Shown piece after piece: positions 1 to 5,882 of a stretch of DNA of 6,227 bases (within the stretch, counting starts at the first letter, position 1; every line of letters begins with the position of its first letter). The notes below the pieces were generated by a model, which was not told where the DNA came from, did no database searches, and saw nothing but the letters and a program-made list of their open reading frames with translations. A program made the translations under genes and the position numbers. The DNA is taken from positions 1 through 6,227 of the forward strand of contig CALIMD010000298.1 in assembly GCA_938028645.1 (NCBI GenBank), in the 5' to 3' direction. This stretch comes from an uncultured Alphaproteobacteria bacterium (GTDB lineage Bacteria; Pseudomonadota; Alphaproteobacteria; Thalassobaculales; Thalassobaculaceae).

Positions 1-93
1 AACTCTTATAAGTCAAAGCTCACTTTAAATTCTTTTAGACTTGTAGCACTATATACAACTTTGCAGAATGGATAAAAATAGGGCAATAATTCT

Positions 94-100
94 AGGGAGG
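94..100 (+). promoter_or_regulatory. Ribosome binding site deciding the SDR start
   Basis: AGGGAGG lies 6 nt upstream of the ATG at 107 and is a near-perfect Shine-Dalgarno sequence. It favours this ATG over the in-frame ATG at 68, which has no comparable site and would add 13 residues before the normal N-terminus of the Rossmann fold. Confidence 0.8.
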
Positions 101-106
101 TTGATT

Positions 107-886
107 ATGGATCTTGGGATAGCAGGAAAGACAGCAATAGTTTGTGGCTCTAGTAGAGGGCTTGGCAGAGCTTGCGCACAGTCGCTCGCCAGGGCAGGGT
201 GCATAGTCATAGTAAATGGAATTGATCCAGAAAGACTGGCAGCCACTGCTATTGATATTCGAAAAGAAACGGGTGCTGAAATAATAGAAGTTGCTGGCGA
301 TGTGACTACTCATTTGGGACAGAAAGCCTTATTTGAAAAATGTAATGCTCCAGATATCTTGATAACTAACGCCGGTGGTCCACCGTTTAGAGACTTTAGA
401 GAGTTGGAACGCGACGCTATGCTTAACGGTGTTACCTGGAATATGATTACCCCTATTGAACTAATTCAGCGGTATATAGATGGAATGTCAGAACGCGGCT
501 TTGGCCGAATTTTAAATATTACATCTGTCTCTGTGAATATGCCTGTATCTGGGCTTGATCTATCCAGCGGCGCGAGAGCTGGTCTGACGGCATTTTGCGC
601 AGGAGTATGCAGAAGTGTCGCACATACTGGTGTTACTATTAATCATATACAACCAGGATTCTTTGATACTGATCGATATCGTGCAGGGATTGATGCTATG
701 GCTAGTCAATTAGAAATTACTCACGAACAAGCTCACGAACAACGTATCCAAGAGGTACCAGCCAAAAGGGCCGGTACTGCAGAAGAGTTTGGCGAGGCCG
801 CAGCTTTCTTGTGCAGTCTACAAGCAGGGTATATTACGGGGCAAAGCTTGTTATTGGATGGGGGGCTATTTAATAGCTCTTTTTAA
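107..886 (+). CDS. SDR family protein, atypical 3-oxoacyl-ACP reductase-like, degenerate active site
   Basis: This is a 259-aa cytoplasmic Rossmann-fold protein of the short-chain dehydrogenase/reductase family, of normal length for a classical SDR. The cofactor loop is CGSSRGLG (residues 13-20) instead of TGxxxGxG, and the structural NAG motif is present as NAGG (88-91). The C-terminus ends in the usual GYITGQSLLLDGG pattern. The catalytic Ser is S140, but 13 residues later the expected Tyr is S153, and the Lys of YxxxK is R157 (SSGAR). As I recall, this matches a known divergent BKR-like SDR subgroup that lacks a canonical catalytic tetrad. It may therefore bind NAD(P) without classical dehydrogenase chemistry, or use another mechanism. 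The ATG at 107 was chosen for its strong ribosome binding site. It lies 30 bp upstream of the deacylase gene on the same strand, so co-transcription is likely. The family call is secure; the reaction is unknown. Confidence 0.9.
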   Translation: MDLGIAGKTAIVCGSSRGLGRACAQSLARAGCIVIVNGIDPERLAATAIDIRKETGAEIIEVAGDVTTHLGQKALFEKCNAPDILITNAGGPPFRDFRELERDAMLNGVTWNMITPIELIQRYIDGMSERGFGRILNITSVSVNMPVSGLDLSSGARAGLTAFCAGVCRSVAHTGVTINHIQPGFFDTDRYRAGIDAMASQLEITHEQAHEQRIQEVPAKRAGTAEEFGEAAAFLCSLQAGYITGQSLLLDGGLFNSSF

Positions 887-916
887 ATTTAAGAAATAGT
901 ATGGGAATAGGCTGAA

Positions 917-2380
917 ATGGTTGACGATGGCTTCTTTGATACAGTTATACAAAATGGCACAATAGTAGACGGATCGGGTGACAGCAGATTTCAGTCGGAT
1001 GTTGGGATTAAAAATAATAGAATACAGGCGATGGGTGATTTAAGTATGGCTAAATCTGGGCGCAAGATTAATGCGGCCAATAGGATTGTAGCTCCGGGTT
1101 TTATTGATGTGCACACGCATGATGATCGAGTACTTCTTGCAAACCCCACAATGGATATGAAAATCAGTCAAGGAGTAACGTCTGTAATAGTGGGGAATTG
1201 CGGTATTAGCCTTGCACCGTTGGTGGCTGATAATCCTCCACCCCCATTGGACCTTATTGCAGAGGCTGGGGCGTGTCGTTATTCGACATTCGACCAGTTT
1301 CTGCAGGAAGTTGAAGGTGCTCCTGCTGCGGTAAATGCAGCGTTTCTAGTTGGTCATTCTACTCTCCGTGTAGGAACGATGGACTCTCTCGATAGAGCAG
1401 CTAGTTTGACTGAAATAAAAAAAATGCGTTCACTACTCGAAGAAGGCCTGACCGCCGGTGCAATTGGGTTCTCAACTGGGCTTTTTTACAAGCCAGCTAT
1501 AATGGCCCCGACCGAGGAGGTCATAGAAATTGCTTCGGCATTAAAAGCGCACAAAGCTCGATACGTTACTCATATGCGTAATGAGAGTGACCATGTCATT
1601 CAATCTCTTGATGAAACCTTTAGAATTGGATCAGAGTCACGTTCTCCGATTGTAGTCTCCCATCACAAGGTCCAAGGAAAAAATAATTTTGGCCGTTCAG
1701 TTGAAACGCTTAACCATATAGATGACCATTTGCATGGTCATCACCATGGAATTGCGTTTGATGTCTATCCTTATGTCGCTTCTTCAACTGTTTTAAAGGA
1801 AGACTCTATAAGGCTCTCAGAACGTGTTCTCATAACATGGTCTAAATCACGACCAGATTTAGCCGGTAGGGAACTGTCTGATATTGCGGATGAATTAGGG
1901 TGCGATATCTTCTCAGCAGCCGATCAATTACAACCTGCTGGTGCGGTTTATTTTGCAATGGCGGAGGAGGATGTGCAGCGCATATTGTCACATCCAAACG
2001 CAATGATAGGTTCGGATGGATTGCCACACGATGAACATCCCCACCCTAGGCTTTGGGGAACGTTCCCGCGTGTTCTCGGACATTATTGCCGAGATCTGAA
2101 GTTGTTTTCTTTAGAAGAGGCTATTCGTCGTATGACTGGTTACTCCGCGGAAACATTTGGTTTAATTGACCGAGGAGTTCTCAAAGAAGGAGCGTTTGCT
2201 GATATCACAATTTTTGATGAGGATACAGTTTTAGATCGAGCTACATTTGATAAGCCTATGACCCCTGCGGCTGGAATCGATACTGTAATGGTCAACGGAA
2301 GTGTTGTTTGGGAGCACGGTTGTGCCACGGGGAATCGTCCAGGCCATGTCCTAAGACACGGTGGAAACCGTCCTAATTAA
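917..2380 (+). CDS. N-acyl-D-amino-acid deacylase (D-aminoacylase), amidohydrolase superfamily
   Basis: This 487-aa zinc-dependent amidohydrolase is close to the roughly 480-aa length of characterised D-aminoacylases. Known family members hydrolyse N-acyl-D-amino acids to a D-amino acid and a carboxylate in the cytoplasm. The N-terminal beta segment IQNGTIVDGSG (11-21) leads to GFIDVHTHDD (61-70) with metal ligands H66 and H68. Next come GNCG with C95 (the family's metal-binding Cys), THM with H219, SHH with H249/H250, the DVYPY motif (282-286), and the catalytic Asp in GSDG (D367). The C-terminal GAFADITIFD (425-434) closes the urease-like beta domain. All expected metal and catalytic positions are intact, so it is probably active. 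Acyl and side-chain specificity cannot be read from the sequence; dihydroorotase-like or N-acyl-D-Glu/Asp deacylase variants are alternatives. A His-rich loop, HLHGHHHG (271-278), precedes DVYPY. The ribosome binding site is weak (TAGG just upstream of the ATG), and the gene probably follows the SDR gene in one transcript. Confidence 0.93.
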   Translation: MVDDGFFDTVIQNGTIVDGSGDSRFQSDVGIKNNRIQAMGDLSMAKSGRKINAANRIVAPGFIDVHTHDDRVLLANPTMDMKISQGVTSVIVGNCGISLAPLVADNPPPPLDLIAEAGACRYSTFDQFLQEVEGAPAAVNAAFLVGHSTLRVGTMDSLDRAASLTEIKKMRSLLEEGLTAGAIGFSTGLFYKPAIMAPTEEVIEIASALKAHKARYVTHMRNESDHVIQSLDETFRIGSESRSPIVVSHHKVQGKNNFGRSVETLNHIDDHLHGHHHGIAFDVYPYVASSTVLKEDSIRLSERVLITWSKSRPDLAGRELSDIADELGCDIFSAADQLQPAGAVYFAMAEEDVQRILSHPNAMIGSDGLPHDEHPHPRLWGTFPRVLGHYCRDLKLFSLEEAIRRMTGYSAETFGLIDRGVLKEGAFADITIFDEDTVLDRATFDKPMTPAAGIDTVMVNGSVVWEHGCATGNRPGHVLRHGGNRPN

Positions 2381-2423
2381 TAATCTAAATCCTATTTGCT
2401 CAATTAAAATATTATGGCGATGT

Positions 2424-3824
2424 TTATATTGGTAATGTTGGAATTTGAATTGGGTTTCTCATTTCATAGGCTCGGCTTGCCGTCAAAACTTTATCGTCAC
2501 GGTTCATTGCACTCACAAGCTGTAATCCAGCCGGCAATCCATTAGAGCATAAACCGCAAGGAATCGATGCGGCGGGATGTCTTCCTAAGTTGAAGGGGTA
2601 CGAAAAAGGTGTCCATTCTGTCCAACGACTCATATTGGAACCTTTGGGCACCTCTTCTCCTGCATCGAATGCTGTGATTGGTAAGGTAGGAGTGAGGAGT
2701 AAATCGTAATTATCAAAGAATTCGTTCAGTTTTGTGCCCGCGCTCTCCCTCTCGGCAGTTGCATCGAGGTATTGCTTGATTGTTATTTCAGCACCTTCAA
2801 GACCAACCTCCCTAAAACCTGGATCAAGAAGCGCAAGTTGTTCTCCTGTCATTTGTTCTTGAAGTCTTGCTGCACCTACAAACCAGAATATCCTGAATAA
2901 ATCGTGTTGATCGCCTAACCCGGGGTCCACTTCCTCAACGGTTGCACCTAAGGTTGTGAATGTCATGGCCGCTTCTTTGACTAACTTTGCTATTTCTGGA
3001 TCAACTTTTGCATGCCCTAAGTCGGGACTATATGCGATGCGCCAACCTCTAACCGATTGATCCATACTTTTACGCCAATCACAATTTTGCTCGGGAAGAG
3101 CATACCAGTCTTTGGGATCGGGTTCCGACATAACAGTTAACATCAAGGCTGCGTCATCGACAGTTCGGGTCATTGGTCCTTGATGGGATAAAGTACCAAA
3201 ACCGCTTGCCGGCCAGGTAGGAACTCTTCCAAAAGTTGGTTTTAAACCATATATCCCAGTGTAGCCGCTCGGCATTCGAATTGAGCCTCCACCATCTGAA
3301 CCATGGTGAAGAGCTCCAAAACAAGCTGCCGCTGCTGCGGCTGCTCCACCGGATGAACCCCCAGGCGTTTTCGTTAAATCCCAAGGGTTCCGAGTGATGC
3401 CAGTAAGCGGGCTGTCTGTTACTCCTTTCCAACCAAACTCTGGAGTAGTTGTTTTTCCTAGTAGAACTGCACCATTAGATCTAAGGCGCGCTACCAAGGG
3501 TGCATCCTCCTTCCAAGGGCCCTTATCATTTGTTGTTAACGACCCGCGTCGCGTTGACCAACCTTTTGTTGCAACTAAATCTTTTATTGTTGTTGGAACG
3601 CCATCAACTAATCCGGCAGGTGTTCCCATAGACCATCGTTCCTCGGAAGCTCTTGCGCTTTCTAGAGCTTTTTCTTCGTCTACTAACCGGAACGCATTTA
3701 ATTTCTTATCATAATTCTTAATATGATCCAATATGGCTTTGGTAGCCTCCACTGGGGACATCGTTTTATTTGAATAAGCGGTCAAAAGCTCATTGGCTGA
3801 GAATAATGCAGGATTGGTTTTCAT
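2424..3824 (-). CDS. Amidase, amidase-signature (AS) family
   Basis: This 466-aa amidase-signature hydrolase has the usual length for the family and cleaves carboxamide C-N bonds to an acid and ammonia or an amine. The Ser-cisSer-Lys triad is visible: K81 in TIKD, cis-Ser S157 in PGGSSGG (154-160), and nucleophile S181 in SDGGGSIR (176-183). The 24-residue S157-S181 spacing matches the known family geometry. GLKPTFGRVP and QGPMTRTVDDAALML are typical downstream blocks, and the C-terminal PAASIPCG and LPAGLQLV blocks are present. A run of seven alanines follows GGSSGG. GatA, the glutaminyl-tRNA amidotransferase subunit, belongs to the same family, but no gatB or gatC is nearby and the setting is catabolic, so a stand-alone amidase is preferred. 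The ATG at 3824 has AGGG about 10 nt upstream. It is the last gene of the minus-strand group, 48 bp after the 60-aa gene, and converges with the deacylase gene. The substrate is unknown. Confidence 0.93.
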   Translation of the reverse strand: MKTNPALFSANELLTAYSNKTMSPVEATKAILDHIKNYDKKLNAFRLVDEEKALESARASEERWSMGTPAGLVDGVPTTIKDLVATKGWSTRRGSLTTNDKGPWKEDAPLVARLRSNGAVLLGKTTTPEFGWKGVTDSPLTGITRNPWDLTKTPGGSSGGAAAAAAACFGALHHGSDGGGSIRMPSGYTGIYGLKPTFGRVPTWPASGFGTLSHQGPMTRTVDDAALMLTVMSEPDPKDWYALPEQNCDWRKSMDQSVRGWRIAYSPDLGHAKVDPEIAKLVKEAAMTFTTLGATVEEVDPGLGDQHDLFRIFWFVGAARLQEQMTGEQLALLDPGFREVGLEGAEITIKQYLDATAERESAGTKLNEFFDNYDLLLTPTLPITAFDAGEEVPKGSNMSRWTEWTPFSYPFNLGRHPAASIPCGLCSNGLPAGLQLVSAMNRDDKVLTASRAYEMRNPIQIPTLPI

Positions 3825-3872
3825 TTATTATAATCCCTATAATGAATAAATTTTCCACGTGCCGTTTGATAA

Positions 3873-4055
3873 TTATTGAGGCGTTTTAAAATTATTAGTA
3901 CGTGGGGTGCATACATTGGATAACATCTGTGTCACAAGATTTTCTTTACATTCAGCCCAGGGTCGTTCGATCCCTCCAGGTGTGCTTGATTGATAAATCA
4001 TGGCTATGGCCATTACCCCAAAAACAGCTGCGAGGATCCACATCGACCGATTCAT
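3873..4055 (-). CDS. Small membrane-anchored hypothetical protein (60 aa)
   Basis: I do not recognise a named family. The N-terminus MNRSM is followed by one hydrophobic segment (about residues 6-21, WILAAVFGVMAIAMIY), then a hydrophilic tail of about 40 residues. This fits a single-span signal anchor with the tail outside the cytoplasm. The tail holds two cysteines, C36 (in RPWAECKENL) and C49 (in NVCTPR), which could form a disulfide in the periplasm. The start is supported by AGGAG at 4062-4066, 6 nt before the ATG. The gene begins 24 bp after the ycgN stop and ends 48 bp before the amidase start, all on one strand, so it is probably part of the aldolase-ycgN-amidase operon. The ribosome binding site, clean topology and tight spacing argue that it is a real gene. 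A lipoprotein is unlikely because no lipobox Cys follows the hydrophobic segment. Confidence 0.75.
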   Translation of the reverse strand: MNRSMWILAAVFGVMAIAMIYQSSTPGGIERPWAECKENLVTQMLSNVCTPRTNNFKTPQ

Positions 4056-4079
4056 TATTTGCTCCTATCTGAAATAATT

Positions 4080-4544
4080 TTATTTGGGCCAATCGACAAT
4101 ATAATCTGGTAAAGACTTATCCGAAACATTTCTTTCTGAAGTGGCCCGATTCCTAACGGAAACGCCTGCTTCGTGGACTGTTTCAGTGCCTCCTGATACG
4201 AGCGGGTGCCACCATTCTAAATCTTTCCCCTCATGTATTAATCTGTACGCGCATGTAGACGGCATCCATTGTAATTCCTGAACTAAACGAGGCGATAAGG
4301 CAACGCAATCAGGAACAACAGTTTTTCGGTTCTCGTAATCTCCGCATTTACAGGTATTACAGTCTAAAAGCCGGCAGGATACGGATGTGAAATGTAATTC
4401 ATCCGTTACATCGTCAATAAGCTTTATCAGACAACATTTGCCACACCCGTCGCACAAACTCTCCCATTCGAGAGAGGTCATTTGCCTGAGTGTCTTTGTC
4501 TTCCAAAAGGGCTCGTTTTCTTCTGTCACAGCCGGATCGATCAA
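4080..4544 (-). CDS. ycgN: YcgN family cysteine-cluster protein (UPF0260)
   Basis: This 154-aa protein closely resembles E. coli YcgN from memory: PFWKTKTL near the N-terminus (12-19), WESLCDGCGKCC (27-38), TCAYRLIHEGKDL (97-109) and WHPLVSG (112-118). It belongs to the wider YkgJ-type CxxCxxCC group, thought to bind zinc or iron; its physiological role is not established. Ten cysteines are present (31, 34, 37, 38, 57, 62, 65, 67, 80, 98), and the CxxCxxCC core at 31-38 is intact. No signal peptide or membrane segment is seen, so it is cytoplasmic. A TGA stop at 4545-4547 lies directly upstream in frame, so the start is TTG at 4544, whose bases overlap the aldolase stop, or GTG at 4529, which gives a shorter N-terminus (MTEENEPFW) closer to known members. 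Neither has a strong ribosome binding site, which suggests translational coupling to the aldolase gene. The family call is very secure; the exact start is not. Confidence 0.93.
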   Translation of the reverse strand: MIDPAVTEENEPFWKTKTLRQMTSLEWESLCDGCGKCCLIKLIDDVTDELHFTSVSCRLLDCNTCKCGDYENRKTVVPDCVALSPRLVQELQWMPSTCAYRLIHEGKDLEWWHPLVSGGTETVHEAGVSVRNRATSERNVSDKSLPDYIVDWPK

Positions 4545-5329
4545 TCACGATATGAAGGATCAACTTTATCAATCTTTCGCATTAATGCTGCGAACTCTAG
4601 TTGACCTAACCCATCTGTATCCTTGGAAACCCCTTCTGGGCCATCAATATCATCGCCAGACTTTGTTGCGATATTGTCGCCTAGGGTATTGACTGTCCCT
4701 GCACTCGCAGCATCTACCTGAACTTGGCATGCTCTCTCGAGTCGATAAAGTCTCAAAAAGGCTGCTGGTATAGTCTTACCTACTGTTAATAAACCGTGGT
4801 TCTTTAGTATCATTGCCTTGTGATTGCCCAACGAGTTCACTATCCTTTCGCGTTCGTCTAGGAATAGGCTTGGCCCCTCATACTCGTGGTATGCAAGCCT
4901 CTTATGAAAGGTAGTTGCAAACATACTGATAGGTAAAAGTCCCTCTTTAACACCGGCTACAGCCATACCTGATCGAGTATGTGTATGCATTACTACCTGA
5001 TTTTCATCAGAGTGTTTCATATGGATTGCTGAATGGATTACAAATCCAGCATGGTTAACACTGAATGGCGTTTCATCGACTATATTTCCATCTACATCAA
5101 TTTTCACAAGGTTTGACGCTGTTATTTCATCATAATTAAGGCCAAATGGATTTCTAAGGAAATGAGGTTCGGCGCCTGGAACTCTCGCGGTCAAATGGCC
5201 ATAAATTAATTCAGTCCATCCAAAGTGCTCAACCAAACGATATGCGGCTGCTAGTTGTACTCTTAAATCCCATTCCACATCGCTCATAGCCGAACGGTCC
5301 ACTTTAAAGTCGGTTTGAATCTGATTCAT
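4541..5329 (-). CDS. Class II aldolase/adducin domain protein
   Basis: This 262-aa cytoplasmic protein spans the class II aldolase/adducin fold. The family includes L-fuculose-phosphate aldolase, L-ribulose-5-phosphate 4-epimerase and many uncharacterised adducin-like enzymes that use a His-bound metal. Visible motifs are the N-terminal helix RVQLAAAYRLVEHFGW (23-38), YGHLTARVPG (43-52), the metal-site HTHT with H115 and H117, and the third ligand H178 in KNHG (176-179). In the segment aligned with the FucA catalytic Glu region (NHAGFVIHSAIH, 92-103) I see no Glu, as is common in the adducin-like branch, so true aldolase activity is doubtful. The reading frame extends upstream to an ATG at 5452, but the ATG at 5329 has a strong GAGGAGAG ribosome binding site and gives the normal family N-terminus. 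The gene leads the putative operon and its TGA stop overlaps the TTG start of ycgN. The substrate is unknown. Confidence 0.92.
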   Translation of the reverse strand: MNQIQTDFKVDRSAMSDVEWDLRVQLAAAYRLVEHFGWTELIYGHLTARVPGAEPHFLRNPFGLNYDEITASNLVKIDVDGNIVDETPFSVNHAGFVIHSAIHMKHSDENQVVMHTHTRSGMAVAGVKEGLLPISMFATTFHKRLAYHEYEGPSLFLDERERIVNSLGNHKAMILKNHGLLTVGKTIPAAFLRLYRLERACQVQVDAASAGTVNTLGDNIATKSGDDIDGPEGVSKDTDGLGQLEFAALMRKIDKVDPSYRD

Positions 5330-5334
5330 TTGAA

Positions 5335-5342
5335 CTCTCCTC
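5335..5342 (-). promoter_or_regulatory. Ribosome binding site deciding the aldolase start
   Basis: On the minus strand this reads GAGGAGAG, with its AGGAG core 7 nt before the ATG at 5329. It is the best Shine-Dalgarno match in the region and supports the short start over the in-frame ATGs at 5452 and 5395. Confidence 0.8.
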
Positions 5343-5378
5343 GTGCGGTTAACGAAAATAAAAACCAATCCAACTATA

Positions 5379-5407
5379 AGTACAGATATTTTCATTCGCC
5401 CGGTCAA
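5379..5407 (-). promoter_or_regulatory. Possible sigma70-type promoter of the aldolase operon
   Basis: On the minus strand TTGACC (5402-5407, 5 of 6 to the -35 consensus) is followed after 17 nt by TGTACT (5379-5384, 4 of 6 to the -10 consensus). This would start transcription near 5372, about 40 nt upstream of the ATG. A better -10 match, TATAGT (5373-5378), is spaced 23 nt from the same -35, which is too far. The -35 box is one arm of the inverted repeat at 5402-5433. This is a by-eye match only. Confidence 0.3.
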
Positions 5408-5433
5408 GGATATTGATATATCGCTCCCTGACC
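5402..5433. repeat. Inverted repeat upstream of the aldolase gene, possible operator
   Basis: The arms GGTCAAGGA (5402-5410) and TCCCTGACC (5425-5433) pair at 8 of 9 positions across a 14-nt AT-rich centre that holds a smaller GATAT/ATATC repeat. No T-run follows on either strand, so a rho-independent terminator is unlikely. The position over the putative -35 fits binding of a dimeric transcription regulator. No regulator gene is present in the window. Confidence 0.45.
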
Positions 5434-5486
5434 AAGTTACGTTATCATACACAGTTTAAAGATTTTAAGAATAATAATGTCTGTTT

Positions 5487-5510
5487 CAAATCAATAAATC
5501 TATTGATCTG
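5487..5510. repeat. AT-rich inverted repeat between the 86-aa gene and the aldolase gene
   Basis: The arms CAAATCAATA (5487-5496) and TATTGATCTG (5501-5510) pair at 9 of 10 positions around a 4-nt loop, including a perfect 7-bp core (ATCAATA/TATTGAT). It lies 67 bp past the stop of the 86-aa gene. It could be a weak transcript end for that gene or a second regulator site. The stem is AT-rich and no clear T-run follows on the minus strand, so a strong terminator is not supported. The rest of the 5343-5577 gap holds no gene that I can see. Confidence 0.45.
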
Positions 5511-5577
5511 GAGCAAGTTTGCGGAGTTGTGATGGTGAACTAGTCGAATATGGAAATTTTTTACTTCAGCGTGTTTG

Positions 5578-5838
5578 TCAGCTAGAGAATTGCGCGTCTT
5601 CTGATAAAGTAAACTCGCTATTTCTTATTCTATCTGGCCATTCAGCCACCATTTCTGCTACTGATTCTTCGCCATAATGCTCAATCATATCTGTCAGGGC
5701 GGCAAATATTGCGGACGAAGCGACTATTTCAGCTGCCACACCTTGAGATAAGGCATCCTCCCATGCCTCCAAAATAACTTTGAGGGCTAATTGTTTCTGC
5801 TCGTCTTCTGCGAGAAATGCTTCATCTTGATCCGACAT
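5578..5838 (-). CDS. Acidic small hypothetical protein (86 aa)
   Basis: I do not assign a family. The 86-aa product is strongly acidic (about 20 Asp/Glu against 4 Lys/Arg) and looks mostly helical: an acidic N-terminal stretch (MSDQDEAFLAEDEQ), an amphipathic helix (about 16-31, QLALKVILEAWEDALS), a second Ala-rich helix (about 34-54), and a third segment around EESVAEMVAEWPDRI (57-71). It has no cysteines, no signal peptide and no membrane segment, so it is a soluble cytoplasmic protein. The start is supported by GGGGA 7 nt before the ATG. It is transcribed divergently from the tRNA methyltransferase gene across only 44 bp, and is separated from the aldolase gene by 248 bp, so it probably has its own transcript. 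The ribosome binding site and ordered helix pattern argue that it is real. The longer minus-strand frame 5787-6044 crossing its start is a shadow. Confidence 0.75.
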   Translation of the reverse strand: MSDQDEAFLAEDEQKQLALKVILEAWEDALSQGVAAEIVASSAIFAALTDMIEHYGEESVAEMVAEWPDRIRNSEFTLSEDAQFSS

Positions 5839-5882
5839 TTTTGAATCCCCGAATTATGCTTATTGCTTGATCCCGTCCTAGC

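Noticed and set aside
25..57. Promoter candidate upstream of the SDR gene (TATACA at 52-57)
   Set aside because: No reasonable -35 hexamer lies 16-18 nt upstream; the AT-rich sequence gives chance matches.
68..106. Longer start for the SDR gene at the ATG at 68
   Set aside because: It lacks a good ribosome binding site, while AGGGAGG sits just before the ATG at 107, which gives the normal SDR N-terminus.
901..915. Four-codon ORF (ATG...TGA) just before the deacylase ATG
   Set aside because: Too short to separate from chance, and it has no ribosome binding site of its own.
2381..2423. Bidirectional terminator between the convergent genes
   Set aside because: Only a weak AATAT/ATATT pairing with a 12-nt loop is visible, with no GC-rich stem followed by a T-run.
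3394..3714. Plus-strand ORF of 106 codons inside the amidase gene
   Set aside because: It is antisense to well-conserved amidase coding sequence and resembles no known protein; a shadow frame.
3826..3833. TATAAT sequence near the amidase start
   Set aside because: It lies between the ribosome binding site and the start codon, so it cannot serve as the -10 of this gene.
4387..4692. Plus-strand ORF of 101 codons across the ycgN/aldolase junction
   Set aside because: It is antisense to two recognisable genes and has no family features.
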